This document shows positions 1 through 6,349 of a DNA stretch of 6,697 nucleotides, piece after piece. Below the pieces are notes generated by a model. The model was not told the DNA's origin and searched no databases. It worked only from the letters and a program-made list of their open reading frames with translations. The stretch spans positions 1 through 6,697 of the forward strand of contig CBFHUP010000083.1 of the NCBI GenBank assembly GCA_965659115.1, in the 5' to 3' direction. Numbering within the stretch: position 1 is the stretch's first letter; every line of letters begins with the position of its first letter. A program made the position numbers and the translations under genes. Origin of the DNA: UBA8752 sp965659115 (GTDB lineage: Bacteria > Bacteroidota > Bacteroidia > Flavobacteriales_D > Sanyastnellaceae).

Positions 1-718
1 TCAGTTGGAGCGGGTCCATCCCCTGCATCCAAAGTGGCGCAGCGGTGAGGTGCGCGCAACTCCTCTTGATCCCGAAGCATTGCCGGGCATCTTGTGGAAG
101 TGCGGCATCGCATTCAATGGACGGTGGAGCGGTTGGGTGCGCATGGAGGTCCGGTGGTCGGGGCCGCCACCACACCGCGCGCGTCGGCGTACCGCATTGC
201 GCATCGAAAGGCGGAGTCACCGATTGGACATCAGGACGTTCATCGAACCTGAAGTGTCCTTCCAAGCGGGAACGGCAAATGGCGCCTTGGGCGAGCACCA
301 TTGGTCGGCGCTGTGGCGCAAATTGAACAGCCCTTCGCACAGGGATGCTCCGATTTGGCGGTGGTGCATCAGTGCATCTGGAAGGGGCAGGTCGGTGGGC
401 TTGGCCGTGGCCTTCATGGCGTCATGGAACGCCCAAGACAAAGGCCGTTGGCGGCTGGGGGTGGCACAGTCTTGGGGGGAGGAGGGCGCACCTGTTCGCT
501 ACCTTCAAGGATGGGATGGCAGGCCATCAGAACCGTTTTCCAAGTCTGGGGTCAAGGCCTATTTGAGGTGGAGATCGGACAGCGGATCGTGGAACCTCAG
601 GGCGCGCTTGGGGTGGTCATCGGGTGTCACAGCAGAAGAAAAGGGGGGCGTGTCTCACGGAATCCACGCATTTCGGGTGGAATTCAAACCGCCTTGGCCT
701 TCGGTGCGCCATAGGTAG
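1..718 (+). CDS. C-terminal part of a Trp/Arg-rich protein, possibly an outer-membrane beta-barrel (5' end outside the window)
   Basis: I do not recognise this protein. The reading frame is open from the first full codon at base 2 to the TAG at 716-718, about 238 residues, so it is probably the end of a gene that starts upstream. A TTG at 5-7 could be read as a start but has no support. The protein is very rich in tryptophan and arginine. Its second half alternates polar and aromatic or aliphatic residues in short stretches separated by turns, for example GVKAYLRWRSDSGSWNLRARLGW, and it ends with HAFRVEFKP. That pattern suggests amphipathic beta-strands of an outer-membrane barrel; Bacteroidota have large barrel proteins of this style, some with helix-hairpin-helix N-termini. 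This assignment is inference from composition. No other frame here gives a more protein-like product. It lies 72 bp before efp on the same strand. Confidence 0.55.
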   Translation, partial: QLERVHPLHPKWRSGEVRATPLDPEALPGILWKCGIAFNGRWSGWVRMEVRWSGPPPHRARRRTALRIERRSHRLDIRTFIEPEVSFQAGTANGALGEHHWSALWRKLNSPSHRDAPIWRWCISASGRGRSVGLAVAFMASWNAQDKGRWRLGVAQSWGEEGAPVRYLQGWDGRPSEPFSKSGVKAYLRWRSDSGSWNLRARLGWSSGVTAEEKGGVSHGIHAFRVEFKPPWPSVRHR

Positions 719-790
719 CCGCTATATTGCAGGACGCTCTAGGGGCGATCTCCAATAAAGGAGAGGCTCAAAAGCGACATACCTCAACCC
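719..790 (+). promoter_or_regulatory. efp upstream region with a weak promoter-like element and a distant purine-rich stretch
   Basis: This 72-bp gap precedes efp. TATATTG at 723-729 is one base shorter than the Bacteroidota -7 consensus TAnnTTTG, and no well-spaced -33 TTTG was found upstream, so the promoter call is weak. AAAGGAGAGG at 757-766 resembles a Shine-Dalgarno sequence but ends 24 nt before the ATG at 791. That is too far for normal pairing, and no other start codon of the efp frame lies closer. Translation here is therefore probably Shine-Dalgarno independent, as is usual in Bacteroidota. No terminator hairpin for the upstream gene was seen. Confidence 0.25.
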
Positions 791-1357
791 ATGGCAACCA
801 CTTCCGATATCAAGAACGGTTTGTGCCTGCGCCACCAAGGCGGGCTTTACCAGGTCCTCGAATTCCTTCACAAGAAGACGGCACGGGGTTCCGGCAATGT
901 CTGGACCAAAATGAAAAACTTGGAGAACGGCAAAATCATTGAGCATTCCTACAACACAGGAGCCAAGGTTGATGTGATCCGGGTCGAGACGCGCGAACAC
1001 ACCTTTCTGTACGAGGATGACATGGGGTACAACTTCATGAACACCGAGTCTTTTGAGCAAATTCTCTTGGAGAAGCACCTCATCGACAACCCTCATTTCC
1101 TCCAGGATGAAATGAAGTGCTTGATTGTGTTTCATGCCGATGAGGAGCGTCCGCTCAGCGCCTCTTTGCCCAGCCACATTGAGGCAGAGGTGACCTACAC
1201 CGAACCCGGTGTCAGAGGCGATACGGCGACGAACACCTTCAAACCAGCCACCATCGATACCGGTGCTGAGGTGCGGGTGCCCTTGTTCATCAATACAGGT
1301 GACCGCATCAAGGTGGACACCCGCACGGGCGACTACTCCGAACGGGTCAAGAAGTGA
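791..1357 (+). CDS. efp: Elongation factor P (EF-P), variant with Arg at the domain I tip
   Basis: EF-P binds the ribosome between the P and E sites and helps form peptide bonds at polyproline stretches. The 188-residue product has the usual family length and three-domain layout: a KOW-like domain I (about 1-65), an OB domain II (about 68-130) and a C-terminal OB domain III (about 132-188). Family hallmarks are FMNTESFEQ at 82-90, VTYTEPGVRGDTATN at 134-148 and the C-terminal signature running from Lys151 to Gly170 (KPATIDTGAEVRVPLFINTG). The ATG at 791 gives the expected N-terminus MATTSDIKNGLCLR. The oddity is the domain I tip: residues 29-40 read KTARGSGNVWTK, with Arg32 (codon CGG at 884-886) where lysine-type EF-P has the modified Lys of PGKG. 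Identity as EF-P is certain; how the tip is modified, if at all, is not visible here. The next gene starts 6 bp downstream. Confidence 0.97.
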   Translation: MATTSDIKNGLCLRHQGGLYQVLEFLHKKTARGSGNVWTKMKNLENGKIIEHSYNTGAKVDVIRVETREHTFLYEDDMGYNFMNTESFEQILLEKHLIDNPHFLQDEMKCLIVFHADEERPLSASLPSHIEAEVTYTEPGVRGDTATNTFKPATIDTGAEVRVPLFINTGDRIKVDTRTGDYSERVKK

Positions 1358-1363
1358 CCCTTC

Positions 1364-2587
1364 ATGGCCTCTGACCTTCGGACCAAAAAACGACTGGACC
1401 GCCTGAGACAGCAGGCGGATGCACTGTTAGAGCTGACGCAGGCGATCAACCGCAATGTGCCGGACAGCGCGCTTTTTGCACTGTTTCAGCGGTGCCTCGA
1501 AAGCATGGGGGTCGGCAAGTTGGCCTTGTTTTCGCGCCGTCAAGAGGAGACCGTTTGGGGATGCTTGATTGAATGGGGCTACCCCACAAGCTTGCCCAAA
1601 CTTGCCAATGCGTCCGAAGTCCTATTGGGCAAGGCCCATGCCATTGTAGCAGGGGATACAGAGGTGGAGTTTGACCTGGCCATTCCTGTGGAACACGATG
1701 GCGACGTGATCGCCTACGTGGTGATGGGAGACCGAGAAGAGGGACGGGGCATGAGCCCCTCGATCCGCTATGTGAGGTTCATCACCACCCTAACCAATGT
1801 TCTCGTGGTGGCCCTCCGAAACCGAGAGTTGACAGCAGAGCGCATTCGAACGGCAGGTTTGGAGAGGGAGCTGGCCTTGGCTGGTGAAATGCAGTCCATG
1901 CTCCTTCCGAGCAACTTGCCCAACGACGGGCACCGCTCTTTTTCGGCGCGCTACCGACCGCACCACCATGTGGGTGGAGACTATTACGACGCCGTGGTGC
2001 TCCCCGACGGAAGGATGGCCATTGCCATGGCAGATGTGAGTGGAAAAGGCATGCCCGCGGCTTTTCTGATGTCCAACTTTCAGGCGCATTTGCACGCCCA
2101 TTTGGACCACAACACAGGGCCCATAGGCGAGGTGGTTAGGTCGCTCAATGAACGCGTTTTTGGCAGCGCAGGAGGCGAGCGTTTCATCACGCTGTTTCTC
2201 GCCATTCACGACCCGGTCAAAAGGGTCATCGATTATGTGAATTGTGGCCACAACCCCCCGCTGTTTGTGCCGGCAAAAGGCCCTGGTACATTCTTGGGAG
2301 AAGGATGTCCTGGTCTGGGAATGCTGGATTTACTGCCGGAAGTCGGGGCGGGACAGCTCTTCGTTGAAGCTGGATCTAAACTGGTCTGTTTTACCGACGG
2401 TCTGGTAGAGCAGGAAAACACCAACGGTGAGGCCTACGGTGAGCACCGGTTGCAGCAGCTGGTCGAGAACGAAAGAGACTCAGGCTGTGAATTGCTGAAC
2501 ACCAGCATCATCGTGGATTGGGAGCAGCATCGCGGTGTGGCAGACCCCGCCGACGACACCGCCCTGCTTACCGTTCATTTTTCTTGA
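1364..2587 (+). CDS. GAF-like/PP2C (SpoIIE/RsbU-type) serine/threonine phosphatase
   Basis: This is a soluble 407-residue regulatory phosphatase of the PPM (SpoIIE/RsbU) family, which dephosphorylates Ser/Thr on proteins such as anti-anti-sigma factors using two metal ions. Residues about 15-155 look like a divergent GAF-type sensor domain (LLELTQAINRNVPDS, VGKLALFSRR, FDLAIPVEHDGDVIAYVV). A helical linker at about 156-186 carries the hallmark ELALAGEMQSMLLPSNLP seen before RsbU-type catalytic domains. The catalytic domain runs from about 190 to 406: GGDYYD with Asp206 and Asp209, MADVSGKGMPAAFLM with Asp224, NCGHNPP at 293-299, FTDGLVE with Asp345, and a terminal DDTALL with Asp397 and Asp398. 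All expected metal-binding acidic motifs appear present, so it should be active. No transmembrane segment is seen. The ATG lies 6 bp after the efp stop, suggesting cotranscription. Its 3' end overlaps the convergent ligase gene by 20 bp. No sigma, anti-sigma or STAS partner is in the window, so its target is unknown. Confidence 0.93.
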   Translation: MASDLRTKKRLDRLRQQADALLELTQAINRNVPDSALFALFQRCLESMGVGKLALFSRRQEETVWGCLIEWGYPTSLPKLANASEVLLGKAHAIVAGDTEVEFDLAIPVEHDGDVIAYVVMGDREEGRGMSPSIRYVRFITTLTNVLVVALRNRELTAERIRTAGLERELALAGEMQSMLLPSNLPNDGHRSFSARYRPHHHVGGDYYDAVVLPDGRMAIAMADVSGKGMPAAFLMSNFQAHLHAHLDHNTGPIGEVVRSLNERVFGSAGGERFITLFLAIHDPVKRVIDYVNCGHNPPLFVPAKGPGTFLGEGCPGLGMLDLLPEVGAGQLFVEAGSKLVCFTDGLVEQENTNGEAYGEHRLQQLVENERDSGCELLNTSIIVDWEQHRGVADPADDTALLTVHFS

Positions 2588-4037
2588 CCTCCAAATCCAG
2601 CACCACGAGGATGGCCATGAAGCCCCAGAAGGGAGCGCTGGCCTTGTCGGTGTCGAGGTAGTTGTTCAACACCCCGTGGATGAAGTAGGTCATGAGTCCG
2701 AGATAAATCGACATGGCCCAATAAGCCCGCCATCGGTCTTTACCACGCAGGGCGCGGTAGGTCCGGAACCCCATGTTGCAGCATGCCAAAAGGATCCCCA
2801 AGACGATGAGGGTCCCGGGAATGCCTTGCTCAGCTAGGGGGCCAAGGTATTCGCTGTGGGCATTGCCGCGGTCCGCATTGTTGGTCGATATGATGGTGTG
2901 ATGCTCCGACCGTTGGTGGGGTGCGTATACAAATTGATAAGTGCCCGGTCCCCATCCAGTGAGCGGACGTTCAGACCACAGGCTGAGGGCGCAACTCCAC
3001 CGGTTGATTCGCTCGAGGTTGGAGGCGTCACTGGATACATTGCTGATCGACTCGACGTGCTCCGTGAGGTCGTCAGAAGAGTCTTGATCATTGCGCTCCA
3101 ATGAAATCAACAGCTGGTCCCAGGACAGAAAGAGCAGTCCTGCCAACACAACGGCAACAGCCATCAAGGTGCGCAATTTGACACCCAGGCGCATCAAGAC
3201 ACCCAATGCCGCCGCCGCCGCCAACGACACCCAAGCCGCGCGCGTAAAGGACAGAACGAGCCCCAAAGTGAGCACGGCAAAGGCCAGTCCAATGCCGAGC
3301 TTTCCAATGGCCTGGCGGTTGGGCTTGAGCAGCAAAGCGAGCACCGGAAACCAAAACATCGCCAATACCGCACCATAGCTGGTGTGGTCCTTGAAAAACG
3401 GATCCATGACCCAGTGGCCGGCTTGTTTTTCAAAGCCATAGCCCGCATGCCTCACCACTGTGTAAACGATGACCGCAAGCAGGGGCAACAGGTAGAGCAA
3501 GACAAAGTGCTCCTGCCGAGCGCGGTTCTTCACGATCGGAGCGAGCAGAAAGAAGAACCCCACCACAAACCACGCTCTTGCGGTGGTGAATTTGAGTGAA
3601 ACCAAGGGGTCCCATGACAACAGCGTGGTGACAATGAGCCACAAAAACATCACCTGCAACCAGCGCGAAATGGGGTGCCGTTCCAGGTCCAGTTCCATGC
3701 CGAAGCCGCGCAGCCGATCCAGGAGAAACAGCAGCAAGAGGCCAAACAAGATGGGTTCGGTGGGGAGGTAGAGTCCAACCCCACCAATTTCGAGCTGTTC
3801 CAAATTCAAGCTCAGCGGCACAGTGGCCACCAGTCCCAAAAGCAGGAGGTCCCGTCTCGAAAGTGCCAAGCCCACGATGCCGACCACCACTGGAAGGGCA
3901 GCCAGCCAATAGAACTCTTGAGAAATCGCCCAAAAAAGCAAAGCACCAAATCCGACAATAACCCCCACAGTCCCGACAGTAATCGGTGAGCGCGGGGGGG
4001 TCAATACAGGACGCTTTGCCTCGGGCACAGGGTTCAT
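2568..4037 (-). CDS. O-antigen ligase/polymerase-family (WaaL/Wzy-like) polytopic membrane protein
   Basis: This 489-residue inner-membrane protein matches the Wzy_C/O-antigen ligase superfamily, whose members polymerise undecaprenyl-linked glycan repeats or transfer glycan to lipid A core or protein on the periplasmic side. After a short hydrophilic N-terminus (1-18) come about 11-12 hydrophobic segments, roughly at 20-37, 42-60, 64-75, 93-107, 127-141, 154-170, 177-196, 219-237, 247-264, 267-283, 290-306, 407-425 and 438-458, with a last one near 468-481; boundaries are by eye. Family features are KDHTSYGAVLA at 216-226, the conserved arginine in SFTRAAWVS (Arg266), a long periplasmic loop at about 310-405 with GWGPGTYQF (361-369), and AHSEYLGPLAEQGIPG at 393-408, containing the ligase-type His394 and Glu403. 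It ends in the charged tail KKNER. The ATG at 4037 overlaps the upstream wzz-like stop as ATGA, implying translational coupling. Ligase and polymerase cannot be told apart from sequence alone. Confidence 0.88.
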   Translation of the reverse strand: MNPVPEAKRPVLTPPRSPITVGTVGVIVGFGALLFWAISQEFYWLAALPVVVGIVGLALSRRDLLLLGLVATVPLSLNLEQLEIGGVGLYLPTEPILFGLLLLFLLDRLRGFGMELDLERHPISRWLQVMFLWLIVTTLLSWDPLVSLKFTTARAWFVVGFFFLLAPIVKNRARQEHFVLLYLLPLLAVIVYTVVRHAGYGFEKQAGHWVMDPFFKDHTSYGAVLAMFWFPVLALLLKPNRQAIGKLGIGLAFAVLTLGLVLSFTRAAWVSLAAAAALGVLMRLGVKLRTLMAVAVVLAGLLFLSWDQLLISLERNDQDSSDDLTEHVESISNVSSDASNLERINRWSCALSLWSERPLTGWGPGTYQFVYAPHQRSEHHTIISTNNADRGNAHSEYLGPLAEQGIPGTLIVLGILLACCNMGFRTYRALRGKDRWRAYWAMSIYLGLMTYFIHGVLNNYLDTDKASAPFWGFMAILVVLDLEVKKNER

Positions 4038-5026
4038 CGGATGGCGTCTCGCATCAACAAAAACACCAGGGCAGCCAATGCCAGAGAAACGGCACCCATC
4101 ACGGTGATCAACCAGCGCACAGGGCGTGCTTTTTTGTCGGAGGCGGCAGCGCGGTCCACCACAAAGGCGGCGGGGATTTGAGATTCTGAGTCCAGCTTGT
4201 TGAGGTCGTAGCGCTTCTTGAGCACGGCCTCCTGCTCATACGCGTCTTCAAGCTTGGTGGTCAGCTGGTTGTATTCATTCGCATATGGGGCCAAGCGCTC
4301 CATTTTCGATTGAATGTTCTCGGCCTGCTTGGTGCGGCCCTCCGCCAAGGCTGTGGCGTATTGCTCATTAAGCCCTTCGATTTGAATGGGGAAGTCATAG
4401 ATGCCCAGGCTGCGCAAGTCACCAAGTCTGCGCTCCATGTCCTTGATTTCGTTTTGGTTTTGGCGCAGTGACCGGTCAGCATACCGCAGGGCCTCGCTGG
4501 CGCGGTCGTTGCGCAGTTGGTTGGCCACAGAGTCCGTCAATTGGGCAATGTCATTGGCCATGTTGCGCGCCATTTCAGGAGCAGCATCATAGACGTCAAT
4601 GCGGATGGATCCATAGCGGGTAAGACTGGCCCCCACTTTTCCGGCATAGACCTTGGCCATGGCCGCCTGCGCGCCGGCTTGCGCGCGGTCAATGCTGTAA
4701 TGGGACCACAGGTCGTATTTCTCGATGACCCTTCTGCGAATGCGGTCTGAATTCAAGATTTGCAGCAGGCGTTCTGCATCCTCTGTCTCACCGTAAGCCA
4801 GGATGTCTTCCCTTTTGACTTCCTCATAGAATTGGGCTCCAATGGACTGCTGCGGCAAAGCAAACAGCACCACAGAGGATTGAAATTCAGGCTCAATCAA
4901 AAAAGAGGCAGCGGCACTGATCAATCCACCCAGCAGGCCGGCAATGATCAGAGGTTGCCGCCAATCCCAAACCCTGCGCAGCAAGGTGATGTCTTGAGCA
5001 TTGTCGTTGGATGAGGTCATATCCAT
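4034..5026 (-). CDS. Wzz-type polysaccharide chain-length determinant, no kinase domain
   Basis: Polysaccharide co-polymerases of the Wzz family sit in the inner membrane with a large periplasmic helical domain and set the chain length of Wzy-made glycans. From the ATG at 5026 the product is 330 residues: cytoplasmic N-terminus (1-22, ITLLRRVWDWR), first transmembrane helix (about 25-44), the Wzz domain start (EPEFQSSVVLFALPQQ), a family-like segment LLQILNSDRIRRRVIEKYDL (87-106), a long coiled-coil-prone region (about 165-275), then a basic PVRW segment and a second transmembrane helix (about 305-324) ending in MRDAIR. There is no C-terminal Walker or tyrosine-kinase domain, so it is a Wzz rather than a Wzc type. 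The frame extends to a GTG at 5134, but those 36 extra residues look nothing like Wzz. ATGs at 5026 and 5020 (MDM) are the credible starts; the choice between them is open. It is first in a two-gene unit with the ligase/polymerase. Confidence 0.87.
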   Translation of the reverse strand: MDMTSSNDNAQDITLLRRVWDWRQPLIIAGLLGGLISAAASFLIEPEFQSSVVLFALPQQSIGAQFYEEVKREDILAYGETEDAERLLQILNSDRIRRRVIEKYDLWSHYSIDRAQAGAQAAMAKVYAGKVGASLTRYGSIRIDVYDAAPEMARNMANDIAQLTDSVANQLRNDRASEALRYADRSLRQNQNEIKDMERRLGDLRSLGIYDFPIQIEGLNEQYATALAEGRTKQAENIQSKMERLAPYANEYNQLTTKLEDAYEQEAVLKKRYDLNKLDSESQIPAAFVVDRAAASDKKARPVRWLITVMGAVSLALAALVFLLMRDAIR

Positions 5027-5158
5027 GGTGTGCAAATCGGATTGCGGTAGAGTTCCAAGGCGCAAGATGCACCGGACTGTTGGCCCAACGTCTACCCGAG
5101 GCAAACCGTATCCGCATTGTTTCAACTTTTGCACTTAAGCAGGTCGTAATTTGGCCCC
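5027..5158. promoter_or_regulatory. Divergent intergenic control region between the wzz-like and glycosyltransferase genes
   Basis: This 132-bp non-coding gap separates two divergently transcribed polysaccharide genes and must hold both promoters unless they are read through from elsewhere. Facing right, TTTTG at 5127-5131 and TAATTTG at 5147-5153 resemble the Bacteroidota -33 TTTG and -7 TAnnTTTG elements, but the -7 match is one base short and the 15-bp spacing is shorter than the usual 19-21. Facing left, CAAACCGTA at 5102-5110 reads TACGGTTTG on the minus strand, a -7-like element with one extra base and no well-placed -33. No Shine-Dalgarno sequence precedes either start. The region being regulatory is a fair inference; the individual elements are weak. 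Confidence 0.4.
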
Positions 5159-6349
5159 ATGGCAGTGGTGGCGATCAATACCCGCTTGGTGATTCCAGGC
5201 AAATTGGATGGCATTGGTTGGTTCACGCTAGAAACGGTTCAGCGCATCACCACTGCGCACCCAGAACACCAATTCCACCTGCTCTTCGACCGTCAGCCAC
5301 CCGAGGATTTATTTCCTGGCGACAACGTCAAGTGCCATTGGGTGTGGCCGCCGGCCCGCCGGCCATTTCTCTTGGACATTTGGTTTGATTGGGCGGTTCC
5401 AAGGCTCTTGAAAAAATTGAAAGCGGACATTTTTGTCTCGCCCGACGGATTTTTGAGCAGCAAGACGCAGGTGACCCAGGTTACTGTGCAGCACGACTTG
5501 AACTTTGAGCACCACCCCGAGTGGTTGCCTGAACGCGTGGCACAGCATTATAAACGGCGCTTTCCAGATGCTGCCCGACGTGCGGCACGGGTGGCTACAG
5601 TGAGCAATTTCAGCGCAGAGGACATTCACCAGCGCTACGGAGTAGACCAGAATCACATAGATGTGGTCTACAATGGTGCAGGCAGTGTGTATCACAGTGT
5701 GCCTTTGGGTGCCAATGCGCAGCAGCAAGCCCGTTTGATGCGGCAGAAGTACACCAACGGCATGCCTTTTTTTGTCTTTGTGGGCACCCAGCACCCCCGA
5801 AAAAACCTCAAGGGGTTGATGCAAGCCTTCAGCGAGTATCGGTCTCAAGGCGGACAATGGGACCTCATGCTGGTGGGCACAGCGCTGTGGCGCCGTCGCC
5901 GTTTCGATGCACGTCGGTCTATGGAAGAGCTCCCTGCCCACGTTCGTGAGCATGTGCACACCTCCGGTTGGTTGCCCCAAAACGAGCTTGCTCAAGTGCT
6001 GTCATCTGCAGGGGCGCTGGTGTTCATTCCTTGGTTCGAAGGCTTTGGGATCCCCATGGTCGAGGCTTTTGCTGCGGGAACTCCGGTGATTCATGGCAAC
6101 CGAACATCCTTGCCTGAAGTGGCCAACGGTGCTGGTATAGAAGTCGATCCGGGGGATGCCAAACAGGTCGCACGGGCCATGCGCCAAATTGAAGATGGGC
6201 CTGCATTGCGGGCGGACTTGATCGAAAAAGGCAAAGACCGAGCGGATGATTTCAGTTGGGAGCGAACCGCATCCTTGCTGTGGTCGTGCATTGCACAAGC
6301 AGGATCCGATGCGGGCCTCGTGATGAAGGGCGGCCCAAAGGCATCGTGA
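5159..6349 (+). CDS. Glycosyltransferase, GT-B fold, family 4-like
   Basis: This 396-residue cytosolic or membrane-associated enzyme should transfer a sugar from a nucleotide-sugar donor to a growing glycan or lipid-linked intermediate. The N-terminal acceptor half (1-175) opens with VAINTRLVIPGKLDGIGWFTLE and includes SPDGFLSS at 94-101 and VQHDLNFEHHPEW at 110-122, then VATVSNFSAEDIHQRYGV at 145-162, all typical of GT4 enzymes. The C-terminal donor half (about 200-380) carries FVFVGTQHPRKNLKGLMQAF (205-224), the HTSGWLPQNELAQVLSSA segment (267-284) and the retaining GT4 EX7E motif in FEGFGIPMVEAFAAGTPV, with Glu294 and Glu302. No transmembrane helix is seen. The ATG at 5159 gives an N-terminus that begins directly at the first Rossmann strand, so it is a good start. 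It is divergent from the wzz-like gene, which suggests the same surface-glycan pathway. Donor sugar, acceptor and linkage cannot be told from the sequence. The stop overlaps the rnhB start. Confidence 0.92.
   Translation: MAVVAINTRLVIPGKLDGIGWFTLETVQRITTAHPEHQFHLLFDRQPPEDLFPGDNVKCHWVWPPARRPFLLDIWFDWAVPRLLKKLKADIFVSPDGFLSSKTQVTQVTVQHDLNFEHHPEWLPERVAQHYKRRFPDAARRAARVATVSNFSAEDIHQRYGVDQNHIDVVYNGAGSVYHSVPLGANAQQQARLMRQKYTNGMPFFVFVGTQHPRKNLKGLMQAFSEYRSQGGQWDLMLVGTALWRRRRFDARRSMEELPAHVREHVHTSGWLPQNELAQVLSSAGALVFIPWFEGFGIPMVEAFAAGTPVIHGNRTSLPEVANGAGIEVDPGDAKQVARAMRQIEDGPALRADLIEKGKDRADDFSWERTASLLWSCIAQAGSDAGLVMKGGPKAS

Noticed and set aside
301..714. Alternative plus-strand frame (137 codons) within the first 718 bases
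   Set aside because: It is Gly-rich with no pattern and is shorter than the frame that stays open from base 2 to 718, which shows a strand-like pattern; the choice is not certain.
722..1177. Open frame on the minus strand (151 codons) opposite efp
   Set aside because: It is antisense to a certain EF-P gene and shows no family-like motif of its own.
1790..2251. Open frame on the minus strand (153 codons) opposite the phosphatase
   Set aside because: It covers the catalytic core of the phosphatase in antisense; the product is rich in His and Val from reverse reading and has no independent support.
2571..2600. Possible bidirectional terminator at the convergent junction (CATTTTTC run)
   Set aside because: The T-run has no adjacent inverted repeat that I can find, and it is part of both coding sequences.
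3430..3933. Second minus-strand frame (167 codons) inside the ligase/polymerase gene
   Set aside because: It is a same-strand shifted frame within a well-supported membrane protein and lacks coherent hydrophobic segments.
5027..5134. N-terminal extension of the Wzz-like protein from GTG 5134
   Set aside because: The 36 extra residues lack any Wzz-like feature and would occupy the whole divergent promoter region; ATG at 5026 or 5020 gives the usual short cytoplasmic N-terminus.
5345..5365. GC-rich palindromic stretch (TGGCCG and CGGCCA arms) resembling a hairpin
   Set aside because: It lies inside the glycosyltransferase coding sequence (Trp-Pro-Pro-Ala-Arg-Arg-Pro), has no T-run, and is explained by proline, alanine and arginine codons.
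5309..5995. Long open frame on the minus strand (228 codons) opposite the glycosyltransferase
   Set aside because: It is fully antisense to a clear GT4-type gene with intact motifs, and its translation has no recognisable domain and reads like a shadow frame.
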